Source: Gigaspora rosea (lineage: Eukaryota; Glomeromycota; Glomeromycetes; Diversisporales; Gigasporaceae). Taken from it: a DNA stretch of 64,000 bases. Below are positions 44,201 to 55,232 of this stretch, one piece after another. Position numbers and translations under genes: made by a program. Where the stretch lies: positions 1-64,000 of the forward strand of contig QKWP01000484.1 in NCBI GenBank assembly GCA_003550325.1. The letters are read 5' to 3'. The stretch's first letter is position 1. Each line of letters begins with the position of its first letter. The notes under the pieces are model-generated. The model ran no database searches. It was not told the origin of the DNA and saw only the letters and a list, made by a program, of their open reading frames with translations.

Positions 44201-44313
44201 ATGGCAATCAGTAAAAATTGATTATAGCAATGGGCGTCAATGGATCAATGGATATCAGATATGTCCATTAATCCATTTAATTTATTACTCCATTGTCCAT
44301 TGATTTTTATTTA
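44201..44313. repeat. Array of CAATGGATCAATGG units next to a CAGGGATGGC end
   Basis: CAGGGATGGCAATC at 44201 is a hAT-like terminus; it is followed by TCAATGGATCAATGGATATC and inverted TCCATTAATCCATTTAA / TCCATTGTCCATTG units. The opposite terminus was not found; the MITE at 44314 abuts, so this is probably a truncated array element of the 44902 kind. Confidence 0.45.
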
Positions 44314-44563
44314 TAGTTAGACCTCTCAAATGCATGTGGCATCACTTAGTTACTTCCTATATATAAAAAACCAGTTTATAAAATAATGCACAATTGAGAC
44401 GTAATTAGTGACGTAAGTCGGCATCTATAGTTGAACCGAACTTTTGATACCTTGCATTTAGAGAACAATAAGAAAAACTGCATTCATGGGTTCAGGAATA
44501 TATTTTGGACTGCTTTTAGAGTGTTATTGCATTTAGGGGGTTGCATTTGGGGAGGTCTAATTA
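44314..44563. mobile_element. Tigger-type MITE, 250 bp
   Basis: Left TAGTTAGACCTCTCAAATGC, right reversed TAATTAGACCTCCCCAAATG, flanked by TA (44312-44313, 44564-44565). Interior with GCATTTAG motifs as in 7274. Non-coding. Confidence 0.75.
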
Positions 44564-44901
44564 TATATCAATATAATAACAAATATATAGCTGTAAAATA
44601 AATAAATAAACCTTAATTATATACCGTAATAATACAAGTATATAAAAAGTTTAAATTTACATGAATTAAAATAGATTCTTTATTCTAGTAATTAAAAAAG
44701 CAAATATATAAAATAAAATAAAACAATATTTTATTTTTTTTGGTCATTTTGATGCGATTCTAAAATGTTTAATGCGCCTATGAGTTGTTTCTTATTCAGT
44801 ATAATAATGTGGCTTGATCTTGATTTAATAACGATGCTTTGTTGGTGAAGTTTTTGGGTTGGTAGTTTGGAGTTACTACGTAGCAGTTACGTAGCCCTAT
44901 G
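44564..44901. other. AT-rich spacer, no gene seen
   Basis: No features recognised. Confidence 0.4.
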
Positions 44902-45169
44902 TAAGGATAGGAATCATAAGGTCGTTAGTCGACTAATCAGATAATCGAATAATCGACTAGTTAAACTTAATTGACTGGTTATTATAATTACTCAAAGGTT
45001 AATAGGCAAATTTAATTGGTAAACTACTGTTCATATAACATCTAACTAGCCGATTAATCAATTATTCGACGTTTACTAGTCGACTAGCCGATTAGTCGAC
45101 TGGTCGAATAATCGATTAGTCAGTCGACTGACTAATCGACTAAAAATTTCTGACCGATTCCACTCCTTA
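44902..45169. mobile_element. Palindromic-array element (TCGACTAGTCGA), hAT-like duplication
   Basis: Left end TAAGGATAGGAATC and reversed right end TAAGGAGTGGAATC are inverted. Inside are about a dozen variants of TAGTCGACTAATCGA, nearly all self-complementary. Flanks GCCCTATG (44894-44901) and GTCTTATG (45170-45177) match at six of eight positions, the two differences being C/T. Together these suggest a non-autonomous hAT-like element carrying an expanded palindromic motif. Non-coding. Confidence 0.7.
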
Positions 45170-45301
45170 GTCTTATGCAATGTACTAAACTGCGTTTAGG
45201 TGTTCGGTCAACTATGTAAACCAAAATTATATACTAAAAATTAATTATTAAGAATTTTTTTTCGAATTTAGTGATCGGGATTATTTACCACTTCTTATAT
45301 A

Positions 45302-45476
45302 CAGTCGGCCATCTCTAAATGCATCCCCTCTAAGTGCATGACCTCCTTAAATGCATATTAATTTTCTGGCCCAAACATATATTAAACTTCCATAAATGCA
45401 TTTTTAATTAATGTTCTCTAAATGCAAGCCCTTAAAAGTTTGGTTCCAATAATATGCATTTATAGAGGGTTGACTG
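45302..45476. mobile_element. Tigger-type MITE, 175 bp, TA duplication
   Basis: Left CAGTCGGCCATCTCTAAATG, right reversed CAGTCAACCCTCTATAAATG, flanked by TA. ATGCA-containing units recur throughout. Non-coding. Confidence 0.8.
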
Positions 45477-46465
45477 TATGTCTTAATAGTAAAGTATGAA
45501 TTTTAGATGTTTAGAGCGAATTGCTTTACTTTTTTCAACTATTTTAGCATAAATCGTGACTCTTTACAAAAATTCTGTTTCATATTGCTGTATTGTGAAC
45601 TATCCATAAAGTGATATTCTCGTTGCAAATAAAAAAATTTAATATCAGATATTAAATCACAATTTTTAACGCGACTTTGCTATAAACATGCTTAAGAAAA
45701 CATATCAACTATCTAAAATTGTCAAGAATTGTTCGGAACGGAACAGGGGTTTAGTAAAAATAGACAATTTTTGATTAAAAATTATGAAAGTCTTTGTTCC
45801 ACCCGGATTGGTATACCACCCCGTCTGAATTAAATAGTAATTTGATGACACGCATCACCTTAGGGTTAGAGTTAGTCAATTTAGTATTTAGTTTAGATAG
45901 GGTGGCAATAAATTATTTATTACTCTGTGTGGCACTAATACGACTCTAAAAAATTATTATAAAAAAAATGCATAAAAAGCGCATAAAAACATATACATCC
46001 AATAAATATCCTTTAAAATGTTTGGAAATGTTGACTGCTAGTTTGATAATAACCGATAACTTTTTGCAGATTTGGCTGCCTGGCATTGATGGTGATTAGT
46101 ATTGCATTTATTTTTTTAAAAAAAATAATAAAATAAATATTTCACTTAGAGTAACATATTTATTTTTATTATTCAAGAAGGATATATCCCAATAAATTTA
46201 AAATATTTTATTTGATTTAAAAAATAGGCATTATTTTTTGGCGATCCGTCGCCATGGCGACCCCATGGTTGACCAATCAAAATCGATTACTTGTATTTTT
46301 AATTTTTATTCTGGAACCCGATCTAAAAATCTGACCTAATAGTGATTGACCATCCTGAGTCCTGATATAGAACTTACTACTTACTTATCTTTTTTAATTT
46401 GTCCGCAAATCTCTAATTTCACGTGAGCTACAGGCCAGATTGCAACTTCATTTATATTGATTTAA
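45477..46465. other. Unassigned AT-rich DNA
   Basis: Includes a GTCGCCATGGCGAC palindrome at 46248-46261 in a GC-rich patch followed by CAATCAAAATCGATTA, a layout typical of MITE ends in this window, but a partner end was not found. Confidence 0.4.
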
Positions 46466-46640
46466 GTTCTTTATTATTAAATTTAAAAAAAAAAAGAAAC
46501 CACAAAAACGGTTAGCATAACTATGGCAGCTTTATTAAATTTAAAAAAAAAAAAAAAGAAACTACGAAAATGGTTATATATAACCATGGCGGCAGCTTTA
46601 TTAAATTAAAAAAAACCCCCATGAAAACGGTTATATATAA
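46466..46640. repeat. Tandem repeat with GGTTATATATAACC palindrome, three units
   Basis: Three units of 60-70 bp contain GCTTTATTAAATTTAAAAAA, GAAACCACAAAAACGGTTA and an ATAACC(A)TGGC stretch. The plus frame at 46570 runs through it and is not credited. Confidence 0.65.
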
Positions 46641-47400
46641 CCACAATGACAAGCCAATTACACTAGTAATATTCTATCAAAATAAGGCAAACGCAACCAA
46701 AGACACAAAACATCAACAAAACAAACAAGGGCAACAACAATCCACTGCTCATAAAGGCGACTCCAATGGCACTTATAAGAGTAATGCCACGATACAAACG
46801 ACGAAATTCGCAACCTGCCAATGATAAAATCAATGCCCATGACACAACCAACAAAATTCACACCCATCAACAACAAAATTTGCCAATACTAGTGAAATCT
46901 GCCACCAGAAACAAAATTTATTATCAGTGACAAAATCCAAAAAATACCTAAAGAACAAGTAATTAGTTTATTATAAAAAAAAAAACCAATACTTATCTGA
47001 AAAACCATTTCCCTGCATTTTCAAATAACGACGCCACTACTGCTGAAGACTTTGATGACTCTAAAGCTCTACCTACAAGTCCTCAATTTTAATCCAAGAA
47101 ATACCTAAAGAATAAGCGTAATTAGTTTATTATATAAAAAAAAACTAATATTTATCTGAAAAACTATCCCTCTGCATTTTCAAATAACGATGCCGCTAAA
47201 GACTTCGATGACTCTGAAGCTACACCTACAAGCCCTCAATTTTAATCCAAGAAATACCTAAAAAATGAGAGTAGTTAGTTTATTATATAAAAAAAAATCT
47301 AATACTTATCTGAAAACTATTCCCTGTATTTTCAAATAACAACGCTGTTAAAGACTTCAATGACTCTGAAGATGTAAAACTCTATTATAGGCTAAGATAT
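46641..47400. repeat. Diverged repeats incl. three units of about 155 bp
   Basis: At about 46942, 47101 and 47252 begins AAATACCTAAAGAA..., continuing through TTAGTTTATTATA, ACTTATCTGAAAA, TTTTCAAATAACGA and CCTACAAGTCCTCAATTTTA. Spacing 159 and 151 bp. Decayed versions continue at 51120-51660. The 46660-46880 frames are shadows of a low-complexity stretch. Confidence 0.6.
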
Positions 47401-48262
47401 ATTCAAACTGGATGGATTGCCATAACTATTGAAGAGCTATGAGAACTTATGTATGAGACTTTAAATTCTGCGATTACAATACTAGCTATCAAAAGATCAT
47501 TAATTGATATTAATAAAAACATATTTATTTTTTTTATTTCAAGAATTAAATTTGATTTCAAACTAAAATAAAGATTAACCCTGATCCAAATCGTAAGTGA
47601 TTCTCACTCAAGACTTATTTCATTTTGAGCAAAGAATCGATTATGAACTCTGACCCAAACTATGAACTTAACTTATACCTATACTCGAATTTTCAAGATT
47701 ATGCGCATAAATACAATCATTTTGGATAGGATAGATACCTAAAATCTTCAGGATACGCATATGATGCATTACTAATCTAGCTTAATTTAAAACAAGTCAA
47801 TAATAAATTTGCCCGAAGTTTTCTTTTAAGCTTTACTATTAAATATTAAAGTTTAAAAAAATCTTCGGCTAAATTAATTATTAACTCATTTTAAATTAAG
47901 CCCTTGAAATAATACTCAGGATGTTATTTTTGAGATAATACGGGTACCATTTTCTTATTTAGATTCCAGTAAAGAAAATTGCGTATTATTCGTATAATTC
48001 AAGATTATATGGTGAATGCGTAATTGCGCATATATTTTGTATTGTACCGCATTTGTATCTCGCTTTAATAGACTTGCTGATATCCTTAAAATAAAACTAG
48101 TTAATAAAAGGTTAGAAATAACTTATTAATTATAAAAATGAAAATGTATAATTGAGATGCGTAAAACCAAAATCCTTTTCTAATAAACATCTTCGTGTAT
48201 TATTTAGTCCTAATAAAAAAAATCAATAAATAAATTTCTTTTTTAAAAATTATTTCGTAACG
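47401..48262. other. Spacer upstream of the transposase relic
   Basis: No terminal inverted repeat of the transposon could be recognised here. Hairpin-prone pair AAATTTGATTTCAAACTAA (47550) and a GAAGTTTTCTTTTAAGCTTTA / TAAAGTTTAAAAAAATCTTC pair (47816-47868), which may be another small foldback. Confidence 0.4.
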
Positions 48263-48827
48263 ATGTCTTCTAATAAATGCAAAGACAAAACTACACTTAC
48301 TAATAAACAGAGACAAGATATCATTGCACACAAAAGTAAAAATCCTAATATTAGCAATGTCGACCTTGCAGAGTGGGTAAAAAAAGAATTTAAACTTGAT
48401 GTTCATCCAACCACTATTGGACGCCTAATAAAGAATAAAGATGATATTGGAAGTAATCCTTCTACAAAAAGACAGAGAACTGTCCAACATCCAGAGCTTG
48501 AGAATTCATTACTCAAGTGGGTTCTACAAAACCAGAATAGGATAATATTAAGCGACGCAATTATAATAGAAAAAGCAAAAGCTTTCGCTCAAATGTTGCA
48601 AATACCTGATCTCGAATTCTCACAAGGCTGGTTATACAAGTTCAAAAACAGGCCTGGATTGGGACGGGTAAAGAAACATAGAGAAGACGCCTTAGTAGAT
48701 GAAGATTTTATCGCCAATGCTATTTCTAAGTTGAAAGAGTTACTAGGACACTATGATCTAAAAGACATTTACAATATGGATGAAACTAGATTATTTTACT
48801 GGTACAGTATAATAAATGTCTAGAGAT

Positions 48828-48924
48828 GTGAACATAATACCATAACTTGTTATAATTATAATGAGTTACAGCAAAAAATGCCATAACCTATTATAATTAC
48901 AACAAGTTATGGTATTATATTCAC
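48828..48924. mobile_element. Small MITE (97 bp) in the transposase intron
   Basis: Inverted ends GTGAACATAATACCATAACT and, reversed, GTGAATATAATACCATAACT, each about 34 bp, with a GAGTTACAGCAAAAAATGCC centre. Sits inside the intron 48802-49277. Confidence 0.75.
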
Positions 48925-48940
48925 CTAACTAGTAATGTTA

Positions 48941-49216
48941 ACTGATACGGATACATGTCATTTCGTCAACAATCACTTCGTTTCACCAACAATCAATTTA
49001 TCGACATGTTTATTTTGCCAACAATTATTTTGCCAACAACTCATTCACCAACAAGTTTTTTTAAAAATCATACTAACTTACTTTAGTTCTAAGCCTGACC
49101 TTATGACAAATAGCAGAATTACTTTGAATGAGTGTCGGTGAAATAATTGCCTATAAAATAAACATGTCAGCGAATTGATTGTCAGTGAAATGACATATCG
49201 GCGAACTGATTGTAGT
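48941..49216. mobile_element. Second MITE in the transposase intron (GACAATCAC-like)
   Basis: Left ACATGTCATTTCGTCAACAA, right reversed TATGTCATTTCACTGACAAT, with repeated CACCAACAA / GCCAACAA units inside; same architecture as 26241-26540. Boundaries approximate. The 68-codon frame at 48935 belongs to it. Confidence 0.65.
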
Positions 49217-50233
49217 GCGCACCACCCACTGGTACTGAATACTTATCTTAATTAGCCTGTTTCTTTTTTTTTTTTAGTCTTGAACCGGATACTACTTTGG
49301 CCACTATACGTCTTAAAGGTAAAAAAAAATTTAGAATGGTTAACCTTGACACTTTGTGCCAATGCTGATGGTACAGATAAAATAAAAATATACGTAATTG
49401 GTAAGTCTCTTAACCCACGCTACTTTAAAGGTGTTAATCGCAACAGGCTTGGTGTTATATATGTGACAAGTCATAAAACATGGATGACAACAGTTTTATT
49501 CCAAAAGTGGCTTAAAGAGTTTGACTCGAAAATAGCTGGTCGCAAAGTAATTCTTTTAGTAAATGGTGCAAAAACCCATTCCACTAGCAATTTGACTCTT
49601 CATAACACTACTGTCCACTACCTCCCTCCATTCACAACATCCCGCATTTAACCTATGGATGCTGGTATTATAATGTCCTTCAAGCATCGTTACTGGAATT
49701 ACTTTATAAAATGGTTGCTTGATCAATATGAGGCTGGAAAAGATGAAAAAATGAAGGTTCTTACTGCTATAAAGTTTATTAATCGGGTGTGGAAAGAAGT
49801 ATCATCAGAAACGATATGTAACTGTTTTCAACATACAGGAATTCTTCCAGATGCTCAAGATAATGAAGAACTACCCATTGATGATAACAATGATGATTTG
49901 ATGGATGAGCTTTATGAAGATATTGAAGCGCTTAACTTTCTTAACATGATGGATCTTGAAAAATATATCAATTACCCGGGGGAAAAAGATATACATGAGG
50001 TATTGAGTGATCAGGAAATTTTGGATCTGACTACTAATATTGAATCTGCAGAAAATGAAAGTAGTGAAAATGAAGACGATAGCACAGAAATGCATGAAAT
50101 TGGTTACCAAGAAGCATTAAACGCTATAGAAATCCTTGAGCAATATATAGTGCAAAAAGATTTTGGTGAAACAGCCTGGTTTGAACATGACGAAGCCTTA
50201 TCAAAATTACAAAAAGAAATTAGAAAACTTTGA

Positions 50234-51042
50234 ATTGTAGTGTTTAAGCAAACAAGTATTGAAACTTATTTTGAGTCAGCTTAATTAAATCAGATACTTT
50301 ATAAAAAATCATACTCATCTCTTGAAAATATTTAACTTAGCGTTGACAATAAATAATACTGTACTGTACTGGCTTTTAAATCTTTAGTTTCTTATAGGTG
50401 ATGATTTTGACATTAAAGGAAAGGTATTAGCAAAATCTCTATATGTAAAACTTTAAAAAATCAATTATGAAACCTTATAACTTATCTTTTTTGTAGATTG
50501 TTTATCTCTAAGCATTTATATTGAATGAATACGCTGTTCTTGAATTGTTGTCCTTTTGTTTTTAAATTGGTTACTCTTGAAATGTTTGTTCTTATCACGA
50601 GAAGTTCCTTTATTAGAATATCGAACTAGCATTAAAATATGCATTTTTAATTAGAGTCCATATACTTTGAGCTTATTTCCCACTATTCTTAATCGCATGT
50701 AATTGTCAACTTGTTAAATAGACAAAAATGCGAGTGAAAAATTTTTTTTTTTTTTTTTTAAGAGCGAGTGAAAAAATTTTATTACGTAAAGTATTTTATT
50801 TTATAACATTAAGTAATTTAGAAAAAACTTTATAAAAACATTAATTTTAGTAGTATAGTTTTAAATATAGTGATGGCGAAAATAATAATAGAGAAAATAA
50901 AAAAAAATTAAGTTTTAATACAATGGCAAGAATGGTGAGACAATGGTTATACAGTAGTGAAAAAAATTTTATATTATAAATATCATGCGTTGTTATTGGT
51001 TAAAACCAGGCACGTGATTTGATTAGATGATTGGCTGTTCTC
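50234..51042. other. Spacer downstream of the transposase relic
   Basis: No right-hand terminal repeat recognised close to the gene; ACTGTACTGTACTGG at 50357-50371 is a short tandem. A poly(T) run of about 19 lies at 50741-50759. Confidence 0.4.
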
Positions 51043-51113
51043 TAATTGCAACCCCCCTTAAATGCACGCCTGAGAGCCCGTCCCGACAATGTGCATTTAG
51101 AGAGGTTTGACTG
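51043..51113. mobile_element. Tigger-type end, possibly a truncated MITE
   Basis: GTGCATTTAGAGAGGTTTGACTG next to TA at 51114 is a good right end of the CAGTCAAACCTCTC family. The left side (GCAACCCCCCTTAAATGCAC) is a decayed partner without CAGT, so it is either a very short MITE or the right end of a larger element, perhaps the transposase-bearing one. Confidence 0.5.
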
Positions 51114-51119
51114 TATAAA

Positions 51120-51680
51120 AAAAAAAGATCTCTCAATACTTATCTGAAAAACCAGCCCTTGCGTTTTCAAATAACGATACTGCATGGAGACTTTAACGAT
51201 AACTCTAAAGCTTCACCTACAAGCCCTATGAAGTAAGAAAAAAGCACCCATTCCCAATTTGCAGTTTCAAATAACGATGTTACAGACCTACCAAAGAAGG
51301 CTTCAGCAGCAATGACACCGAAGCTCAACACCTATTTCGTGCCCCAGACCACAATTTCAAATGAATATTTAAAAAAAAGAGAAGTTAGATTCTGCGACAA
51401 GAAAAAAAGACGTAAGAAAAAAAATGACCTTATGTAAAAAACTAGACCAAACTATATTTCGCAACAAAGAAATAACTAACTAACGAAGAAGAGAAGTTAG
51501 TAAAAAAAAAGATTGATAAAAAAAAAAGATATGTACTTATTTGAAGACTAGTCCATCTCATTTCTCGTTTTAATCCTGATTTTGAATGAGAAATACCTAA
51601 AAAAAAATGTTAGTTCAAAGTACTGTAACAAGAAAATAAAAAAAAATAAAAAAGAGTACTTATCCTATTTCTACAGCCAG
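51120..51680. repeat. Decayed repeats related to 46942-47370
   Basis: ACTTATCTGAAAAACCAGCC and TTTTCAAATAACGATACTGC near 51138 match the 155-bp units; later parts repeat GAGAAGTTAG and GAAATACCTAAAAAAAAATG. No gene. Confidence 0.5.
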
Positions 51681-51838
51681 TTAGGGGAGTAACAAAAATC
51701 AGGTGATTTTCTAGGGAAGGGGTCAAAAAAAGTTGAAATTATATATAAAAACCTGACTATATGTATATTAAAAATAGGGGGTTGGCCTCTAATAAAAAAT
51801 AATCAGATGATTAATGACACTGCCCTTACTAATTTCAC
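51681..51838. mobile_element. MITE, TTAGGGCAGT family, copy 2
   Basis: Left TTAGGGGAGTAACAAAAATC, right reversed TAAGGGCAGTGTCATTAATC; the interior is collinear with 33201-33354. Confidence 0.75.
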
Positions 51839-52742
51839 AAAAGTTGACCTAAAGCAAAAAAAAAATAATACCGGTATTTATCGTGTAACAAATTAAAAAA
51901 AAAACAGATCTAAATCTACCAGTTTAGATCTAATTAGGAATCTGTGACTGGGAACTATTACTACCAGGTCAATCTTAAATCTGATTGGCTTATCATATTA
52001 GGGTCACTGTGCGCCAGGTCGCTATTTTATTTTTGGCTTAAAAAATTTATAAATAAATTTTAAAAAATTTAAAATCAAATCAAATTTAAATACTGTTTTT
52101 TTCTATAGTTATCTTCTCTATAGTTACAACTAACCTTTATATAATTACACAAAATTTAATTACTATTTTTTTATACTTTCTTTATCTTCTATAATTATAT
52201 AGTTTGTATTATGAAAATATGTGATTATAAAGAATTATGATTATAAAGGTACATACTATATAATCACAATAATATATAAAATATTTATAATATAATTATA
52301 TACATAAAAGTAAATATTTTATAATTACAAATAGTTGCTATATATAAAAGTCCAAATTATACTAAATAAACTAACTATTATGTATTAAATAAAGTTGTTC
52401 AAAATGGTTTTAAATTTACAAACTCTTTTCAACAATCTCTTATACCAAAATTTCTAAGAAAACTGATCTATAAAAACAATATAGTTAGTATATCTAAATA
52501 TAACAAAACTTCACCAAGTTGCTGTTAGCTACAAAGTTCATTTACTGGATATTCTGTATCTGAAAAAGAGATAAAAAAGACTAACAGACTTTTAAGCAAA
52601 GCACCTTGGCAAGCTGTAGTACTACTGAGCAAAGAAGTAGTAGAGAATCTCTAGAGCTTTGTCAAGTTTTATAAATAAAAAAGTAAAAGTAGAAACCTGA
52701 TCAAATATACTAGTCATGTTGGTAATATAATATTGTCCTTGG
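51839..52742. other. AT-rich DNA with unresolved repeats
   Basis: The segment 52095-52370 (TATAGTTATCTTCTCTATAG...) recurs at about 55650-55860, so another dispersed element is present, but its ends were not defined. No gene. Confidence 0.4.
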
Positions 52743-52922
52743 AGGACCCCGAAATATACATAAATAGGTCAGGTTAATTATAGGATTACTAAAAAAGGGA
52801 AGATTTGCAGAAAAAACTTCAAAAATAAACAAAAAATTACTATAAATAGAAAAGATCTGCATAAAAATCCCCCAAAATAAGCAAACTCATACCTGATTTA
52901 TCTATGTATATTTCGAGGTTCT
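52743..52922. mobile_element. MITE, 180 bp, AGGACCC family, perfect 8-bp duplication
   Basis: Flanked by GTCCTTGG at 52735-52742 and 52923-52930. Ends AGGACCCCGAAATATACATA and, reversed, AGAACCTCGAAATATACATA. The interior has GCAGAAAAAACTTCAAAAAT and AGAAAAGATCTGCATAAAAA. Confidence 0.9.
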
Positions 52923-53401
52923 GTCCTTGGTGTTCTGATATGTTTCACTATATTATTGGTATATTATATTTTATTTTTTGTACTAGGTTATTAGTATTTG
53001 CAATATGGTGATTGTGATTTAGCATTTAGAAAAATTAGGTTTAGAGTTAGAGTTAGAATTAAATTTAAGATCAGATTAAATTAAGCTTTAAAAAAGAGGA
53101 GCGAAGCAGAGGTAACAGCCATATTAAGCAACTACAGGGTGAGCAAAGTGAGCTCTATAGGTATTACTAAGCATAAGTGAAACAACATATGTGGTGTATA
53201 TAATGAATAGTTGCTTTTGGTTAGTGGGTTTGCTTAAAAATATTAATAAATGCTCTATAGTTTAAAATATTAAAAAATTTAGTAAATATGATATAATCAA
53301 TACTGCAATATGTATAATACATTTTGTGTTAATCGATATTCTTACTTTAATTAGGTATTCATTAGTTACATGATACTGGTAACTATTACCAGTCATCCGA
53401 T
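52923..53401. other. AT-rich DNA, no gene seen
   Basis: A GAGTTAGAGTTAGAATTA telomere-like decayed tract lies near 53043. The minus frame at 53262 is not supported. Confidence 0.4.
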
Positions 53402-54658
53402 TAGGGTTCCGCAATTTGATTTGATCTTCAAATATTTGAATCAAATATCTGATCAAATTCAAATTCAAATTTGACTATATTTGATTTGATCAAATTCAAA
53501 TATGGCCAAATTTGATTTGATTTGACAAATATTTGATTTGATTTGAAAATTACTATTAAAAATTCAAATTCAAATATTTGAATCAAATCAAATTCAAATT
53601 AGGGTTAATTTGATTTGATCAAATTCAAATTGATCCAATATTTGATTCGATTTGAATTTATATCCGATATGTCACATGTAAATTTTATATATATGAAATT
53701 TTAAAAAATTACATATAAAATTACTATAAACTTTGAAGCAATGATGTTTATCAACCTACATATTAACTTAAAATTAAATTTCGTGATTATATAGAGCAAA
53801 AGGAGGTGAATAAAAAAACCTTTTCTGCCAAGGCACAGTTCTGCCATTTTTGCACAAAATGAAAATGTAACTTCACCAAAACAAATATTTTCTGATTTTA
53901 AGATGATAAGTATATATAAAATCATGCCCTGAACAACTTTACTTATGCGACCAAAGAAGCTTACCTTGTAAGAAAAATGGGTTGTCTATATAAAAACATT
54001 AAAATTTTTGATTTTGCAATCTAAAACTTTTTTTTCATTAGGTAACCTACTTTGGGCGCTTAAGCAAAATTGTTCAGTATGTAATTTTACTTATATTTAA
54101 AATCAAACCGTGTTTTTATAGCTATTTATTAGGTGAAAAATGGGGTTGAAGTTAGAAAAAAAATTTTTTTTAAAAAAAAATTTTTTCTAATTTCAACTCT
54201 ATTTTTTATCTAATAAATAGCCATAAAAACATGTTTTAACTTTAAATATAAGTAAAATTACATACTGAACAACTTTGCTTAACTGCCCAAAGTAATGAAA
54301 AAAAGTTTTATATTGCAAAGTCAAAAATTTTAATGTTTTTACATAGACAACCCATTTTTCTTACAAGGTAACCTACTTTGGTCACATAAGTAAAGCTGTT
54401 CAAAGCATAATGTTACATATATTTATTATCTTAAAATCAGAAAATATTTGTTTTTGGTGAAGTTACATTTTTGTTTTGTGCAAAAATGGTGGAACTGTAG
54501 ATTGGCAGTAAAGGTTTTTTTATTCACCTCCTTGAAGTTAATATGTATTGAGAAACATCATTGCTTCAAAGTTTATAGTAATTTTATATGTAATTTTTTC
54601 AAATTTTATATATATGGAATTTACATCTAATATTGTATGACAAATCGGATGACTGTTA
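53382..54658. mobile_element. Foldback element of about 1 kb, split by an array element
   Basis: Arms 53661-54155 and 54185-54655, centred near 54171, mirror each other (for instance ATTACATATAAAATTACTAT against its reverse near 54580-54600). The left terminus CCAGTCATCCGAT (53389-53401) is separated from its arm by the insertion at 53402-53660; the right terminus is ATCGGATGACTG. Contains paired CTGAACAACTTTACTTATGC modules. Frames of 60-74 codons on both arms are mirror shadows. Confidence 0.75.
53402..53660. mobile_element. Palindromic-array element (TTTGATCAAAT), 8-bp duplication
   Basis: Flanked by CATCCGAT (53394-53401) and TATCCGAT (53661-53668), seven of eight identical. Begins TAGGGTTCCGCAATTTGATT and consists almost entirely of ATTTGATTTGATCAAATTCA variants, which are self-complementary. 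It interrupts the left arm of the foldback element whose right terminus reads AATCGGATGACTG. Terminal inverted repeats beyond the array are poor. Confidence 0.65.
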
Positions 54659-54667
54659 CTGTTAGTT

Positions 54668-54975
54668 ATAGTTAAAAATATTCTAGAAACTATATTATAC
54701 AAACCAATATTTAAAGAATTTGCTAAGATATTGTACATTATTTTTTAAATTAAAAAATTTCTTTAAAATTTAATATTTTAGCTTATAAGCAATATAAACT
54801 TTTTGTCTTATAATATAAATACAAATAATACAAGAATATAATCCTTATTTTTAAATATTATTGTACCAAATTTTATTTAAATATTTTAAATTATTAAAAA
54901 AATAAATCAGAAATATTTTTATAATAATTATACAGGCAAATTTGCTTGAAAACCTCTACAAATTAAAGGATACTT
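54668..54975. mobile_element. Partial copy of the 650-bp MITE
   Basis: From TTCTAGAAACTATATTATAC the sequence follows the right half of 12037-12686 (CCAATATTTAAAGAATT..., GCTTATAAGCAATATAAACT) to CAGGCAAATTTGCTTG and ACAAATTAAAGGATA. The left half is absent. Confidence 0.7.
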
Positions 54976-55232
54976 GCAACCTAACTATAAAAATTGCTTA
55001 TTCAACCCCTTTAATTCATGCTTTACCTGCTAATTCTACTTGTATTACTAGAATAGTTCTAATACATTAGTTAGTCAGATAGTTCCAGATTCTTATCCAT
55101 ACTCTATAGAACTTTTTTCAATATACTTAAAGGTATATATTTGAATTATCCTTAATATGAGACTTTGTAGAGTAATACTTGTCCTACAGTATACAGGTAT
55201 TCATCTACACTTTAGTAACTTGTACCATGGCA
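54976..55232. other. AT-rich spacer; decayed retroposon fragment
   Basis: GAACTTTTTTCAATATACTT... and GTCCTACAGTATACAGGTAT, CATCTACACTTTAGTAACTT (55190-55225) resemble, reversed, the segment of the 30104-type retroposon around the tract CCGAAGTGTAG...TGGGACAGG. Probably a degenerate minus-strand copy spanning about 54960-55230. Confidence 0.4.

Larger units (their letters stand above)
48263..50233 (+). pseudogene. pogo/Tigger-type transposase, inactivated
   Basis: Two exons: 48263-48801 and 49278-50233, joined across a GTACAG...TTTTTAG intron to restore ETRLFYCLEPDTTLAT. Order: Psq-type helix-turn-helix (residues about 8-55, LTNKQRQDIIAHKSKNPNIS), CENP-B/Tc5-type DNA-binding domain (about 72-137, ending GWLYKFKNRPGLGR), then the DDE_1 catalytic domain from YNMDET (about 170). 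Full length would be about 497 residues, normal for the family. Lesions: one extra A in the A9 run at 49322-49330 shifts the frame; TAA at 49649-49651 sits where the family has Gln before PMDAG; and the second catalytic Asp is Asn (LLVNGAKTHS, AAT at 49561-49563). First and third acidic positions (NMDE, PMDAG) remain. The C-terminus is Asp/Glu-rich. No terminal repeats found, so a captured host copy cannot be excluded, but decay suggests a dead transposon. Confidence 0.88.

Noticed and set aside
46570..46876. Overlapping frames on both strands
   Set aside because: Shadow frames of low-complexity repeat DNA; no domain and no conservation between the repeated units.
49871..50110. 79-codon minus frame
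   Set aside because: Antisense shadow of the acidic C-terminus of the transposase relic.
53701..54738. Frames of 60-74 codons on both arms of the foldback
   Set aside because: Mirror-image shadows of the inverted arms; they differ by frameshifts and lack domains.
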